DNA of 64,000 nucleotides from Betaproteobacteria bacterium (GTDB lineage: Bacteria; Pseudomonadota; Gammaproteobacteria; Burkholderiales; Casimicrobiaceae): assembly GCA_004293675.1 (NCBI GenBank), contig READ01000011.1, positions 62,001 to 126,000 on the forward strand, given 5' to 3'. The notes beneath the pieces are model-generated. The model saw nothing but the letters and a program-made list of their open reading frames with translations. It was not told where the DNA came from and made no database searches. The translations under genes were made by a program, and so were the position numbers. Within the stretch, counting starts at the first letter, position 1. Every line of letters begins with the position of its first letter. Below are positions 30,762 through 40,838 of the stretch, in pieces.

Positions 30762-33542
30762 CTACTCGGCAAATCGAACTCGACCGCCGCCTTCTCGCTT
30801 GGCCACATACATCGCCTTATCTGCAGCGCGAACAAATTGATCACCCTTAAACGGGTTTCCAGACGCTATCAGCATTGCGATTCCAACGCTCGCCGAAACG
30901 GAGGCGGCGGCGCCCGCGGCATCTAATTCAATGCTCCGAATCGATGCGACGATTCGCTCGCCCAACGTCTGCGCCGCACCGGGCGAGCCCGCATGTGTCA
31001 GCACGACAAACTCGTCGCCACCCAGTCGGCCAACGCAGTCCGATGGCTCCACCAATTCGCAAATTTTCCGGGCCACGCGACGCAACAGCTCATCGCCAGC
31101 GGCGTGCCCCTTCGTGTCATTAACCTCCTTAAATCCATCAAGGTCTACGAAAAGCAGTGATAGCGCTTTGCCAGTGGGTCGTGAGCCACGCCGCTCCAAT
31201 TCGCGGAAAAAAGCCGATCTCGTCAATGTGTCAGTCAACGAATCGCGATCCGCCAATCGCTGTAACGCTTGCTCGGCGAGCTTGGCGTCGTGAATGTCAA
31301 AGGTCACGTTATAGGAGCCGATGACGGCACCTGTGTCGTCGCGATCAGGCGAGAAGTGGGTGCGAATCCATCGCTCGCGCCCGTCAAAGCCCCGGCTCAC
31401 GCGCTCAACGCTCACAGTCTCCCCAGCCAAGGATCGATTGATACGTTCGAGCAATAGGTTACCCAAAAGCTCGCCGCTCACCTCGATGGGTGTTTTACCG
31501 ATCATTTGCGTCGCCTGGAGTCCCGTCCAATGGGTAAAGCCTCGATTCACATACTGGTAGCGGCCATCTGAGCCGACATAAGTCACTGGATTGGGAATCC
31601 CATCACCAAAGCGATTCAGCCGTTGCTCCGCCTCAATTCGGGCGGTCATGTCAACGCCGAGCGAGAGCACTGAGTTCATCTCGCCGCTCGCGCCGCGGAG
31701 CACCGAGTTGTACCACTCGATCCATACAGACGCACCATCAGCGCGAACGTAGCGGTCGAGATTGATAACGGTGTCCGCGCCACCCGAGCCTATACGACGA
31801 ATCACATCTTTAACGGACGCCCGATCGAGTGGATGCACAAATTTCGAATCGATCTGCTTTCCGAGCATCTCGTCGGCTCGGTATCCCAGGATAGCCTCCG
31901 CCCGCGGTGACCAGTGCACTATGTGGCCGCTCGCATCGTACTTGACGACAGCCACTGGGCTCTGATCGAGGTGCATCCGCAACTCCGCGTGCAGCTCGCT
32001 CAATTGCATCTGCGCGCGTCGAATTTCATCGATGTCAAAGCTCGACGCATAGACGCCCATCAAGGCGCCAGCTTCGTCTTGGTCGGGGGCGAACACGGTG
32101 CGGGTCCAGCGGCGGGAACCGTCGGCGAGCAACACCTCGCGTTCGATCTCACTCGATTGCCCCGCCAACGCGGCGCTACACGCCTGCTCCTGATTGATCC
32201 AAACTGCCTCGCCACGAACTTCGCGGATGTGCCGTCCCAGCACATCGGCTTGCGAGAGTGCATGACGCCGAAGCAGTGCGCGATTGGCGTACTGATACCG
32301 GCCGTCAAGTCCGATGTAGGTCAGAGGGAATGGAATGTTTTCGGTAAATCGTTCTAGTCTGCGTCGAGCCGCCTCAATTTTCTCTCGTTCACGGATTTCA
32401 GAGTCGATGTCGTAGCCAATCGCGTAGACCGCTCGAATCTCGCCCGCCGCGTCGCGATCGCCCACCAATCGCACGCGCATCCAATGATGACGCTCACCGC
32501 TGATACTAATTTGATCGTAGGTGACGTTTTCGCCTGCAAAGGCTCGCTCGAACTGGAGCTTCTGAACATCGGCTGCTGGGGATGCAAAGAGTTGATGCGT
32601 CGGAGACCCAACGATTTCCGCAGCAGCGCGGCCGATGAATTGTGCGTAGGGCTCATTGCAGTATTTGACGACGAGTGCGCGATCCACCCGCACAATCGGA
32701 AGGTTGATCGCCTCGACGACACTGCGAATACGTGCTTCGTTGGCCGCGAGTTGATGACGCAGCTTGATATCGTCGTCAATGTCGAAGGCGATCGTAAAGA
32801 CCGTCTCAATAGGGCCTTCGCCCTGCGCGCCAGGAAAAATGTGTATTCGATGCCAGCGAAGCCCCGCAGTGCTTTGTGCCACTTGGCGCTCGTACACCGT
32901 AGAGTTGCCTTCAAACGCCTCGGCAAAACCGGGCCGCGCATTGGTCCAAGCTGAAGCACCAAATATCTCCGTGAGCGTACGCCCGATGAGCTCACTTCTA
33001 GGTCGCCGTACCCAAAGTTCGTACGGCGAATTGCAAAACATCATTCGCGCACCGCGATCCCAACAAGCCATGGGCAGATTGATCGATTCGACAAGGCCGC
33101 GAATAGATTCTTGGTGCCGCTCAGTCGCCTTTGACAAGGATTTGGCAGCCGTAATGTCACGTCCAAAGAAAAAGTACCCCACGACGTCGCCCGCGTGGCT
33201 TCGATTTGGAAACAAGTCCACGTGCCACCAAAGATCGGTTCCGCTGATCGATGTAATGACTAGGTCAGTCGATACCTGGTGTCCAAGCAACGCATGCGAA
33301 ACAATTGGGCGCAGCACGTCCGCGACCGCTTGACCGTGTGTTTCAGCGATGGTTCGATCGATGAGCTGACTAGGCGCGCACTTGATGTGCTTGGCGTAGG
33401 CGGGATTGGCATACAGACATCGATCATCACGATTGCGGTACGCAACCGCATCGAGCAGCGCGTCTAGTAGGCGCGCCGTCGATGAAAACCCCGAACCCTC
33501 ATCGTGAGGGCCCGCGGTGTAGAGAAGCATCGGCGAGTCCAT
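30762..33542 (-). CDS. Soluble diguanylate cyclase with six PAS domains
   Basis: A 926-aa protein with six consecutive PAS domains, each opening with a recognisable helix-strand block (for example LLDALLDAVAYRNRDDRCLY, LVESINLPMACWDRGARMMF, VVEAINLPIVRVDRALVVKY, FTENIPFPLTYIGLDGRYQY, LDQSPVAVVKYDASGHIVHW, FGDGIPNPVTYVGSDGRYQY), then a GGDEF domain with the intact motif RLGGDEFVVL (GGDEF at 841-845) and LLFVDLDGFKEVND. It makes cyclic di-GMP. The product-inhibition I-site (RxxD) reads EPSD, so feedback control is probably absent. No membrane segment or EAL domain is seen, so sensing is cytoplasmic; PAS ligands are unknown. Divergent from the plus-strand gene at 33638. Confidence 0.92.
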   Translation of the reverse strand: MDSPMLLYTAGPHDEGSGFSSTARLLDALLDAVAYRNRDDRCLYANPAYAKHIKCAPSQLIDRTIAETHGQAVADVLRPIVSHALLGHQVSTDLVITSISGTDLWWHVDLFPNRSHAGDVVGYFFFGRDITAAKSLSKATERHQESIRGLVESINLPMACWDRGARMMFCNSPYELWVRRPRSELIGRTLTEIFGASAWTNARPGFAEAFEGNSTVYERQVAQSTAGLRWHRIHIFPGAQGEGPIETVFTIAFDIDDDIKLRHQLAANEARIRSVVEAINLPIVRVDRALVVKYCNEPYAQFIGRAAAEIVGSPTHQLFASPAADVQKLQFERAFAGENVTYDQISISGERHHWMRVRLVGDRDAAGEIRAVYAIGYDIDSEIREREKIEAARRRLERFTENIPFPLTYIGLDGRYQYANRALLRRHALSQADVLGRHIREVRGEAVWINQEQACSAALAGQSSEIEREVLLADGSRRWTRTVFAPDQDEAGALMGVYASSFDIDEIRRAQMQLSELHAELRMHLDQSPVAVVKYDASGHIVHWSPRAEAILGYRADEMLGKQIDSKFVHPLDRASVKDVIRRIGSGGADTVINLDRYVRADGASVWIEWYNSVLRGASGEMNSVLSLGVDMTARIEAEQRLNRFGDGIPNPVTYVGSDGRYQYVNRGFTHWTGLQATQMIGKTPIEVSGELLGNLLLERINRSLAGETVSVERVSRGFDGRERWIRTHFSPDRDDTGAVIGSYNVTFDIHDAKLAEQALQRLADRDSLTDTLTRSAFFRELERRGSRPTGKALSLLFVDLDGFKEVNDTKGHAAGDELLRRVARKICELVEPSDCVGRLGGDEFVVLTHAGSPGAAQTLGERIVASIRSIELDAAGAAASVSASVGIAMLIASGNPFKGDQFVRAADKAMYVAKREGGGRVRFAE

Positions 33543-33637
33543 TTCACCCGATTTATAGACAATCCGGCCGCCAAAGCTCGGTGTTGAGACCGGCTTTGGC
33601 TATGCTCGATCCCCAATCAAGTTAATTGTTGACGCCC

Positions 33638-34465
33638 ATGGAGGAAAAAGAGCAAGTTCGCGCCCGCGCTTTGATCGCGCTATGCGAACCCAATCCCCTG
33701 AAAAAGAGCGCGCTGGCGAAGACCATCCAGACGCGCGATGAGCGAGATTGGCCACCAACGGCCTGCGCTGCGGGATCGCCCCACATACCGGGCCGCCCGT
33801 CGTATGTCGCGCTAGTCGCGCCCAATGAGCTGAAGCGACGGTCGCTTTCGACAGTCGCTGGCCGTGCTGCGCTCGTCCACGCGCTCGCGCATATTGAGTT
33901 CAACGCGATAAATTTGGCACTAGACGCAGTATGGCGATTTAACGAGATGCCGGAAGCGTTTGCACTCGACTGGGCACAAGTCGCCTCTGAAGAAGCATTG
34001 CACTTTGAATTGCTGCACGAGCACCTCGCCCAAAGTGGATTCCGCTACGGCGACTTTCCAGCACACGATGGATTGTGGAAAATGGCCGAGCGAACGAAAG
34101 GCGACGTGCTTGCGCGAATGGCGCTCGTTCCCCGAACGCTCGAAGCGCGTGGCTTGGATGCCTCGCCCAGTATTCGCGATAAATTGCGACAGGCCGGTGA
34201 CGAGGCGGGGGCGGCCATTGTGCAACGCATACTGGACGATGAAATTGGCCATGTGGCCACGGGCAACCGTTGGTTTCGCGCCTTGTGTGCTGCGCGCAAT
34301 CTGGATCCAATGGAAAGCTTCGCCGAGCTCTGTAGAACGTACCGTGCTCCGGTGCTGCGCAGCCCCTTCAACGTTTCGGCCAGAAAGGCCGCAGGCTTCA
34401 CCTCCGACGAAATCGCCTACGTGATTGCGGCGGACGAAGAAGCGCGACAAGCGGCGCGAGTTTGA
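33638..34465 (+). CDS. Ferritin-like protein of the DUF455 family
   Basis: A 275-aa protein of the DUF455/COG2833 family, predicted four-helix ferritin-like fold. Putative metal ligands: the Glu in LAHIEFNAINLALDAVWRF, EE and H in ASEEALHFELLHEHL, and E and H in LDDEIGHVATGNRWF. Family function is unsettled; related proteins occur near tRNA-hydroxylase and rubrerythrin genes. I prefer the ATG at 33638, because the frame upstream only reaches a TTG at 33626. It is the only plus-strand gene among housekeeping genes on the minus strand, divergent from the cyclase gene and convergent with tolA. Confidence 0.85.
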   Translation: MEEKEQVRARALIALCEPNPLKKSALAKTIQTRDERDWPPTACAAGSPHIPGRPSYVALVAPNELKRRSLSTVAGRAALVHALAHIEFNAINLALDAVWRFNEMPEAFALDWAQVASEEALHFELLHEHLAQSGFRYGDFPAHDGLWKMAERTKGDVLARMALVPRTLEARGLDASPSIRDKLRQAGDEAGAAIVQRILDDEIGHVATGNRWFRALCAARNLDPMESFAELCRTYRAPVLRSPFNVSARKAAGFTSDEIAYVIAADEEARQAARV

Positions 34466-34477
34466 ACCGTTTCGCCG

Positions 34478-35404
34478 CTATTCGTTAGGTCGAAAGCGCA
34501 ACAAAAGTCGACGCTGAAACAAATCCGCTTGATCTGGTTTGGGTAGCGGCGACGACTTCAAAATCGCCCGTTCGACGGCTTGATCATAAGCCCCGTTACC
34601 GCTGGATCGAACGAGACGCACGTCCAATACCTCGCCTGTCGGCAGTTGATTGACTTCAAAAACGGCTTCGGGATTTCCAGGGGGCTCAAGGACCAATATG
34701 ATGTTGCCGCGAATTTTTCCGCGAATTTTCGCGACGTAATCGCCCTCGGCCTTAGCGCGGGCTTTGGCTGCCAACGCCTCCTTTGCGGCCTTGTCGGCAC
34801 GCTCTGCTTGTTGCTGCGCAGCCAAGCGCTCTTGTGATTCACGCGCCAACTTCTCTTGCAGCTCCTTTTCGCGCGCTTGCTTTTCGGTCGCGGCTCGCTG
34901 ATCGCGCTGCTCCTTTTGCGCTCGCTCTTGCGATTGCGCTAGCTCACGTTGCCGAATATCAAGGGCCTTCTTCTCGGCCTCCTTCTTTTCGATCTCCTTC
35001 TTGGCGATTTCTTTCTTCTCGATTTCCTTTTTTTCAGCCGCTTGTTTCGCGAGATCAGCGCGAGCCTGCTCGGCCTTCAACTTCAATTGCTCGTCCGCCT
35101 TACGCGCCAGATCGGCAGGCGGCAACGGCGGCGGTGGCGGCGCTTTAGCAGCAGCTACGGGCGGCGGGGAGGGCGCAGGCGGGACAGTCTTCGCGGGCTC
35201 AGCCGGCGGCGACGGCGCGATCGGCGCGATCGGCGCGATCGGCGCGACGGCCGGCACCGGTCGCGGCGCACTGACGACGATTTCAACGGCCATCGGCTCG
35301 ACTGTCTCGGTGTGCTTCCAGCGAACGCTAACGACTAACGCCGCGAGAAGCGCGATGTGTACGGCCACGGTACCAGCCCATGCGGCCAATTTTCCGCGAT
35401 TCAT
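34478..35404 (-). CDS. tolA: Cell-envelope integrity protein TolA
   Basis: A 308-aa inner-membrane protein of the Tol-Pal system. One N-terminal helix (LAAWAGTVAVHIALLAALVVSVRW), a Pro/Ala-rich stretch, then a long charged helix from about 95 to 215 (repeats of KKEIEKKEIAKKEIEKKEAEKK and AREKELQEKLARESQER) spanning the periplasm, and a C-terminal TonB/TolA domain (GNIILVLEPPGNPEAVFEVNQLPTGEVLDVRLVRSSGNGAYDQAVERAI). The ATG at 35404 lies eight bases after the tolR stop; an earlier ATG at 35434 would overlap tolR by 23 bases and add MRRAKAIEST. The system maintains outer-membrane constriction; tolB and pal are not in the window. Confidence 0.9.
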   Translation of the reverse strand: MNRGKLAAWAGTVAVHIALLAALVVSVRWKHTETVEPMAVEIVVSAPRPVPAVAPIAPIAPIAPSPPAEPAKTVPPAPSPPPVAAAKAPPPPPLPPADLARKADEQLKLKAEQARADLAKQAAEKKEIEKKEIAKKEIEKKEAEKKALDIRQRELAQSQERAQKEQRDQRAATEKQAREKELQEKLARESQERLAAQQQAERADKAAKEALAAKARAKAEGDYVAKIRGKIRGNIILVLEPPGNPEAVFEVNQLPTGEVLDVRLVRSSGNGAYDQAVERAILKSSPLPKPDQADLFQRRLLLRFRPNE

Positions 35405-35411
35405 CGTCGAC

Positions 35412-35807
35412 TCAATTGCCTTCGCGCGCCGCAAGACCCACGCGCTTCACACCCGCGCCGTGTAGCGCGCTCAAAAGCCCAACCACCTCTTCGTAGCGAA
35501 CTGCGCGATCGGCGGCAATTACGACCGCACGCTCGCGCTGTCGTTGCAGCTCAACGACTTGGCTCACAGCTGCGCTGCGATTGAGTTTAGTCACCACAGA
35601 CGCGCCTACCGAAATCGTGCCGTCTGCACGCACGGTGATTTCAATCGGATCAGCCCGAGTTGGCGTCAACGATTGGCCCACACTGGGCAATTCAATTTCA
35701 CCCGTCCGGAGCGCCGGTGTTGCGATCATGAATACGATCAACAGCACCAACATCACATCAATGAACGGCACGACGTTAATTTGACTGACCAGTTTTCGGC
35801 GGCGCAT
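35412..35807 (-). CDS. tolR: TolR/ExbD-family proton-channel protein
   Basis: A 131-aa inner-membrane protein. KLVSQINVVPFIDVMLVLLIVFMIATPAL is the classic TolR/ExbD transmembrane helix with the proton-carrying Asp (FIDVMLVLL). The periplasmic part (ITVRADGTISVGASVVTKL, AVVIAADRAVRYEEVVGLLSALHGAGVKRVGL) is typical. Lying between tolQ and tolA, it is TolR rather than ExbD. Confidence 0.93.
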   Translation of the reverse strand: MRRRKLVSQINVVPFIDVMLVLLIVFMIATPALRTGEIELPSVGQSLTPTRADPIEITVRADGTISVGASVVTKLNRSAAVSQVVELQRQRERAVVIAADRAVRYEEVVGLLSALHGAGVKRVGLAAREGN

Positions 35808-35818
35808 TATTACTACAC

Positions 35819-36499
35819 CTAAGCCTGGCGCTGAAGAATGTTTAAAAATTCCTCAGCAAATGTTTCGAGCTGCACGTTGATTCGATCCAACTGCGCTTGG
35901 AATCGGTTGTAGGCGACGACCGCTGGAATGGCGGCGAACAGCCCAATGGCGGTGGCGATCAGCGCCTCAGCAATGCCTGGGGCCACTTGTGCGAGCGTGG
36001 CCTGACCAACGCTCGCTAAACCTCGAAACGAATTCATGATGCCCCACACCGTGCCCAGTAATCCGATATACGGACTCACGCTTGCGACCGTCGCCAGCCC
36101 CGGGAGCTGATGCTCTAGCGCATCGAGCTCGCGTTGAACGCCCACTTTGAGCGCGCGGCGTGTGCCGTCTACAGCAGCCTCTTTCGACGTATTCGATAGT
36201 TTTTTTTGTTTGATGAACTCCCGAAACCCGATAGCAAACACCTCTGCCTGCGGGCCGTCGCGCCGCTCGCCATTTTGAATTTTTTGAAACAGTTGATTGA
36301 GATCAGCGCCCTGCCAAAACGCTTCATCAAACTGAGCGTTTTTGCGTGCAGCGCGCCGGAGCACACCCCCCTTGTAAAAAATCAACCACCAAGACCAAAT
36401 TGATAACAGGACAAGAAGAAGCATCACCGCCTGCACGGGCAGACTCGCCTGCGAAATTAGATGAACAAACGACAGATCGGCGTTGGGTTTAATCGGCAT
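35819..36499 (-). CDS. tolQ: TolQ/ExbB-family proton-channel protein
   Basis: A 226-aa polytopic inner-membrane protein with three helices: about 15-40 (ASLPVQAVMLLLVLLSIWSWWLIFY), and two near the C-terminus in the conserved VASVSPYIGLLGTVWGIMNSF and ALIATAIGLFAAIPAVVAYNRF blocks. With TolR it forms the proton-driven motor that energises TolA. It starts 31 bases downstream of ybgC, the standard ybgC-tolQRA order. Confidence 0.94.
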   Translation of the reverse strand: MPIKPNADLSFVHLISQASLPVQAVMLLLVLLSIWSWWLIFYKGGVLRRAARKNAQFDEAFWQGADLNQLFQKIQNGERRDGPQAEVFAIGFREFIKQKKLSNTSKEAAVDGTRRALKVGVQRELDALEHQLPGLATVASVSPYIGLLGTVWGIMNSFRGLASVGQATLAQVAPGIAEALIATAIGLFAAIPAVVAYNRFQAQLDRINVQLETFAEEFLNILQRQA

Positions 36500-36530
36500 A
36501 GCTCTCTTCTGAAAAGTATCGGTTTCGCCG

Positions 36531-36926
36531 CTACTGCATTGCGGCGCGAAGTTGTTTTGGCATGGGGATGGGCTTGTTATGTCCGGCGGAAACGAAGGCT
36601 AATGTGACCACCGCGCCGAGCAAGAGTTCATCACCACGCCGCACACTTTGATCGATCACCAGTTTGCTGAAGCCCACGTGACGTGGTTCACAAGTCACGG
36701 TCACCAAATTCCCAAGTAGCGCTGGCAAGTGGTAGTCGGCCTCAACGCGGCGCACAACAAAGACCGCTTGCATGTCACGTTGAATATCGCTCAATTCAAA
36801 GCCAGCAGCGCGCAACCATTCGGTACGTGCGCGCTCAAGAAATCGCAGGTAGTTGGCGTAGTACACCACGCCGCCAACGTCAGTGTCTTCGTAATAAATT
36901 CGAACGTCGATCTGGTGCGACTTCAT
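36531..36926 (-). CDS. ybgC: Tol-Pal associated acyl-CoA thioesterase YbgC
   Basis: A 131-aa hot-dog-fold thioesterase. The catalytic block [29 protein letters not shown] contains the 4-hydroxybenzoyl-CoA thioesterase Asp (EDTD) and the family Tyr/His-type positions. It is cotranscribed with tolQRA, as in most proteobacteria, and is thought to hydrolyse acyl-CoA or acyl-ACP in phospholipid metabolism. The ATG overlaps the ruvB stop (ATGA at 36923-36926). Confidence 0.92.
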   Translation of the reverse strand: MKSHQIDVRIYYEDTDVGGVVYYANYLRFLERARTEWLRAAGFELSDIQRDMQAVFVVRRVEADYHLPALLGNLVTVTCEPRHVGFSKLVIDQSVRRGDELLLGAVVTLAFVSAGHNKPIPMPKQLRAAMQ

Positions 36927-37984
36927 TCTGTGAAAAGTTCGCCAGTGCCCATCGCGCTGGGTGGTGTGAGCCCAAAGTGCCGGTAGGCGCGAGCGGTGGC
37001 GATCCGACCGCGACTGGTACGTTGCACATAGCCTTGCTGAATCAAAAACGGCTCGATCACATCTTCGATCGTCTCGCGCTCTTCGCTGATGGCCGCTGCC
37101 AAATTGTCAACACCCACCGGACCGCCAGAAAACTTTTGCAAGATGGCAGCCAGCAACTTTCGATCCATCACGTCAAGGCCATTGGCGTCAACATCGAGCA
37201 TTACAAGAGCCGCGTCGGCGACTTCGCGGGAAACGCGACCATTGGCCTTGACCTCAGCGTAATCTCGCACACGACGAAGCAGTCGATTAGCAATCCGCGG
37301 CGTGCCGCGCGAGCGCTTGGCCACTTCGAGCGCGCCGCTGGCCTCAATCTCAACCTCCAGTAGGCTTGCTGAGCGACTCACGATGCGGGAGAGCTCTTCA
37401 TCGGAATAAAACTCCAAGCGCGCGACAATGCCAAATCGATCACGCAGCGGATTCGTCAGCATGCCAGCGCGTGTGGTCGCACCCACCAACGTGAACGGCG
37501 GCAGATCAAGTTTTACCGAGCGCGCAGCGGGACCCTCGCCGATCATGATGTCGATTGCGTAATCTTCCATCGCGCTGTAGAGCGTCTCTTCGAGCACCGC
37601 ACTCAATCGATGAATTTCATCGATGAACAGCACGTCATTGGGCTCAAGATTGGTGAGAATCGCGGCTAAGTCGCCCTTCTTCTCGAGTACGGGCCCGGAC
37701 GTCTGCTGCATATTCACACCCATCTCGCGCGAGATGATGTGCGACAGCGTGGTCTTTCCTAACCCTGGTGGGCCGAACAACAACACATGATCGAGCGGCT
37801 CTTTGCGTGACTTTGCAGCGGAAATAAAGATCGAGAGTTGATCGCGAGTTTTTTCTTGCCCGACGTATTCGTCGAGCTGCTTCGGACGCAGCGCTCGTTC
37901 GAGCGCTTCCTCTTGAATGCTCTCGGTTTTCGGAGCGATCAAACGGTCGGGAATTGCAGCAAGCGCGTCATCATGAATGGCCAT
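36923..37984 (-). CDS. ruvB: Holliday-junction branch-migration ATPase RuvB
   Basis: A 353-aa AAA+ motor. Walker [15 protein letters not shown], Walker [12 protein letters not shown], sensor and arginine-finger region [20 protein letters not shown], and the C-terminal winged helix [25 protein letters not shown] are all present. It drives branch migration with RuvA. Unusually, ruvA is about 3.1 kb upstream on the same strand (41108-41689), separated by three glycan-related genes. Confidence 0.97.
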   Translation of the reverse strand: MAIHDDALAAIPDRLIAPKTESIQEEALERALRPKQLDEYVGQEKTRDQLSIFISAAKSRKEPLDHVLLFGPPGLGKTTLSHIISREMGVNMQQTSGPVLEKKGDLAAILTNLEPNDVLFIDEIHRLSAVLEETLYSAMEDYAIDIMIGEGPAARSVKLDLPPFTLVGATTRAGMLTNPLRDRFGIVARLEFYSDEELSRIVSRSASLLEVEIEASGALEVAKRSRGTPRIANRLLRRVRDYAEVKANGRVSREVADAALVMLDVDANGLDVMDRKLLAAILQKFSGGPVGVDNLAAAISEERETIEDVIEPFLIQQGYVQRTSRGRIATARAYRHFGLTPPSAMGTGELFTE

Positions 37985-38022
37985 CGCTCAATTGTATGGC
38001 GCTCAAGCGTCACAGCCGCCCG

Positions 38023-38451
38023 CTAACGAAACACCCATAGACGGTAGGCGATGTAATTAAGAAATGTCATCGCAACGGTGGTGGTGATCTGCGCGTACCA
38101 GAGCGACATTCCTGCTTCCATCAGTCCCGTCAGAGACAGTGAGTTGAGTACGCCCTGCGCAAGCAATGCCGCAAGAAACTTGGGCACCGTCGCACGAACC
38201 CGTTGAGTCGGCTCGAAAACGTTGTAGTACGCGGTTAGAAACCGTGTGAGCGCGCCGCCAGCAAAACCAACAGATGACGCGATCAGCGCATTGGTTTCGC
38301 CCCGAAGCAGCAGCCACATCACCGCATAGTGCACCGCCACAGCCGCAAACCCAGTGACCACGTGCAGCACAAATCGCTTGATCCAGTCAAACAGCAATGC
38401 TCGCGACCGAAGTTTGCTCTCGGCTGATTTATCCGAGGCTTCGATCGACAT
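38023..38451 (-). CDS. GtrA-family membrane protein
   Basis: A 142-aa protein with four predicted membrane helices (starting [23 protein letters not shown]) and the GtrA-like [22 protein letters not shown] and [23 protein letters not shown] blocks. GtrA proteins act as flippases or accessory factors for polyprenyl-linked sugars. It overlaps the glycosyltransferase gene upstream by 23 bases, so the two are coupled, as in typical gtrA-gtrB pairs. Confidence 0.87.
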   Translation of the reverse strand: MSIEASDKSAESKLRSRALLFDWIKRFVLHVVTGFAAVAVHYAVMWLLLRGETNALIASSVGFAGGALTRFLTAYYNVFEPTQRVRATVPKFLAALLAQGVLNSLSLTGLMEAGMSLWYAQITTTVAMTFLNYIAYRLWVFR

Positions 38452-39166
38452 GCAGCCCCCATTTTCGGAGCCGTCCCATTACGCTCACGCGCAACACACC
38501 CAAGCCGTATACCGCTGAGCGACGGAAGTTGATCGAACTGGCATCATCAAAATACTTGGTGGGCACCGAAATTTCGCCTAGCCGATGGTTTTGCAGAATG
38601 ATTTGCGCGAGCATTTCGTTGTCAAAAACAAAGTCATCTGAACAGGCCTGCCATTTAACGTCTTGCAACAGCTTTCGCGAAAATGCACGATAGCCGGTGT
38701 GATATTCAGAGAGCTTTGCGCCTAGCATCACGTTTTGGAAGGCCGTTAAGCATCGATTAGCAATGTATTTCAACAGCGGCATGCCGCCCGCGCGCGCTTT
38801 GCCGCCAAGTATTCGCGAGCCAATCACAGCGTCATACACGCCCGATTCGATCATCGCCGCCATCGCTGTAACAAGGCGCGGCTCGTATTGATAATCGGGA
38901 TGAACCATCACCACAATATCGGCATCTGTTTTGAGCGCTTCGGTGTAGCAAGTTTTTTGATTGCCGCCATAGCCTCGGTTTACCTCATGCACATGTACCC
39001 GAATCCCGAGTGATCGAGCGATCGCTGCGGTGTCGTCGGGGCTTGCGTCATCGACCAACAAACCGTAATCGACGATATCGCGGGGCAGCGCATTCCACGT
39101 CTGGGTGACCGTCTTGGCCGCACGATACGCGGGCATCACGACCATCACCTTTTTTCCGTTAATCAT
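38429..39166 (-). CDS. Glycosyltransferase family 2 (polyprenyl-phosphate sugar synthase / GtrB-like)
   Basis: A 245-aa GT-A enzyme. [19 protein letters not shown] opens the nucleotide-sugar fold, [16 protein letters not shown] carries the first Asp motif, and [13 protein letters not shown] the DXD-equivalent. [11 protein letters not shown] and the [14 protein letters not shown] acceptor block are typical of dolichyl-phosphate mannose synthase-like bacterial enzymes. There are no C-terminal membrane helices. It probably loads a sugar on undecaprenyl phosphate for transfer by the membrane glycosyltransferase encoded just upstream (39219-40838). Confidence 0.88.
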   Translation of the reverse strand: MINGKKVMVVMPAYRAAKTVTQTWNALPRDIVDYGLLVDDASPDDTAAIARSLGIRVHVHEVNRGYGGNQKTCYTEALKTDADIVVMVHPDYQYEPRLVTAMAAMIESGVYDAVIGSRILGGKARAGGMPLLKYIANRCLTAFQNVMLGAKLSEYHTGYRAFSRKLLQDVKWQACSDDFVFDNEMLAQIILQNHRLGEISVPTKYFDDASSINFRRSAVYGLGVLRVSVMGRLRKWGLHVDRSLG

Positions 39167-39218
39167 CTATCGGCGTCTTTCCAAAATGCATGCAGCAAGG
39201 ACTCATACAGGGTCTCCA

Positions 39219-40838
39219 TCAACGCAGTTTCCAAATTAGAACAGAGCCGTCCTCAACGTCGGGGGGCCCAAAGTTTTGGCGAACCCAGGCCTCGCACTGC
39301 GGCAAGGGCGGATTCACGTCATTAATCTGTTGCACGATTTGATAGACCAAGTAGTCAACGCCCTGCGCGGCCAGCCCCTGCTTGCCTGCGGCCACGTACG
39401 CAGCACTGTTGAATTTGAACCTAGAATCGCGCGGCACCTCGCCATGTCGCGTCTCGACACAGCTGCCCCACAGATAGGCCGGGATCACCCGCTGGCCGCT
39501 AGTTGATTCCCACATAGCCACTGGCCAATCAAACGTTGCGTAATGAAAGGGCGCAACTGCAATGGTTTTCGACCCCACAAGCTCGGTAGCGAACCCTGCC
39601 CAAAGCTTTGAGATCGGCGCTGTTTTTACGGCGTTTCGAACCACATTCTTCTCAATCCGATAGTCGAGTTGAAACCACAAGTCTTGCGTGAAGGAGTTGG
39701 GAATACGAAGCGTTTCCGGATGCGGCGATGTGGGCCACCACAATCCGAGCGAAACTAAGGTGACCAGCGCCGGAACGACGGAGCGCGCCAGGCCCGCAGA
39801 CATTCGAAGAAATCGATCACAACACCACACCAAGCCCACCGCGACTGCTAGCAACAGCACTGGCAGCAGAGGCAGCAAGTACCGAGCGAACGCCAGCGGC
39901 ATGTTGATCCACCAAGGTCGAGCCAAGAGCAGCGCCGCGACGGTGAGTGCGCTGCCAGCAAGCACCCAACGCGCTATGTCGCTGCGTGCCCAGACGATGG
40001 GCAGACCCAGCGCCATCATGCAAAGCGCCACGACAACGATCAAACCTGAATCAGTGCCAAACCAAAGGTGCGCCGCGCCAACGAGCGTTTGCCACTCTAT
40101 CGAATCGATAGCGGACTTCGCCGAGAGTGCCTTCATGTCGTTGAGCAACGGAGGTAGCAAGAGCACCGCCATCAGGATTGCTGTCAAGGCTCCCAGCGCA
40201 ATAACCTGCCACAGCTTAGGCCCAACACCACGGATTGATCGCCACAACAGAAAGGCAAATGGAGTCACCATCACAGGCCCGACAATCGGATGCGTCCATA
40301 CGATTAGGGCCGCCAAGACCGCATAGGAAACGGCCGGTCGCCAGCGAAGTTTCTCGCCTCGTGTTACCGCCTCGGTCGCCCGCTGCAAGCACCAAAACGC
40401 GACGTACACCCCCAGCGCCGTTAGCGCATAGGTCCGGGCGATGCGCGCATAGGAAATCAGAAACGGTGACACCGCAATCAACAGCGACAAAATCGCCAAC
40501 ACGCGATCATCGAAGCGGGGGCGGAACACTACCGGAATGATGACGACCGAGGCGATGCCAGCGAGCAACATCGGCACACGAAGCGTAGTCTCAGATAGCC
40601 CCACCCAATTCATGATGGGCGTGAACAGTACCGCCAATGGAATTCCGAAGTCCGCGTAGCCGAAAGTGCGCATCGATTCGGACAGCGGGTAATACGTGAG
40701 TCGGTGTACTAGATGCCACTCGTCTCCAACCAACACCTGCGAGCCAACGTTGTGCAGCCGCAAGTAGGCCCCAAGACAAAAACACAATGTCAGAATTACC
40801 CAAAAAAATTGACCGCGTGATCGAAAAAAACTCTGCAT
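39219..40838 (-). CDS. Polytopic glycosyltransferase (GT39/GT83, ArnT-like)
   Basis: A 539-aa membrane protein with roughly ten to twelve helices and a soluble C-terminal domain (about 400-539). After the first helix, LRLHNVGSQVLVGDEWHLVHRLTYYP contains the acidic DE motif of GT-C enzymes using polyprenyl-phosphate sugars. I start at the ATG at 40838 (MQSFFRSRG), which places the first helix at the N-terminus; the frame is open 63 codons further upstream (to 41027) but that part looks non-coding. With GtrA- and GtrB-like genes downstream it forms a three-gene glycan or lipid A modification unit. The acceptor is unknown. Confidence 0.8.
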   Translation of the reverse strand: MQSFFRSRGQFFWVILTLCFCLGAYLRLHNVGSQVLVGDEWHLVHRLTYYPLSESMRTFGYADFGIPLAVLFTPIMNWVGLSETTLRVPMLLAGIASVVIIPVVFRPRFDDRVLAILSLLIAVSPFLISYARIARTYALTALGVYVAFWCLQRATEAVTRGEKLRWRPAVSYAVLAALIVWTHPIVGPVMVTPFAFLLWRSIRGVGPKLWQVIALGALTAILMAVLLLPPLLNDMKALSAKSAIDSIEWQTLVGAAHLWFGTDSGLIVVVALCMMALGLPIVWARSDIARWVLAGSALTVAALLLARPWWINMPLAFARYLLPLLPVLLLAVAVGLVWCCDRFLRMSAGLARSVVPALVTLVSLGLWWPTSPHPETLRIPNSFTQDLWFQLDYRIEKNVVRNAVKTAPISKLWAGFATELVGSKTIAVAPFHYATFDWPVAMWESTSGQRVIPAYLWGSCVETRHGEVPRDSRFKFNSAAYVAAGKQGLAAQGVDYLVYQIVQQINDVNPPLPQCEAWVRQNFGPPDVEDGSVLIWKLR

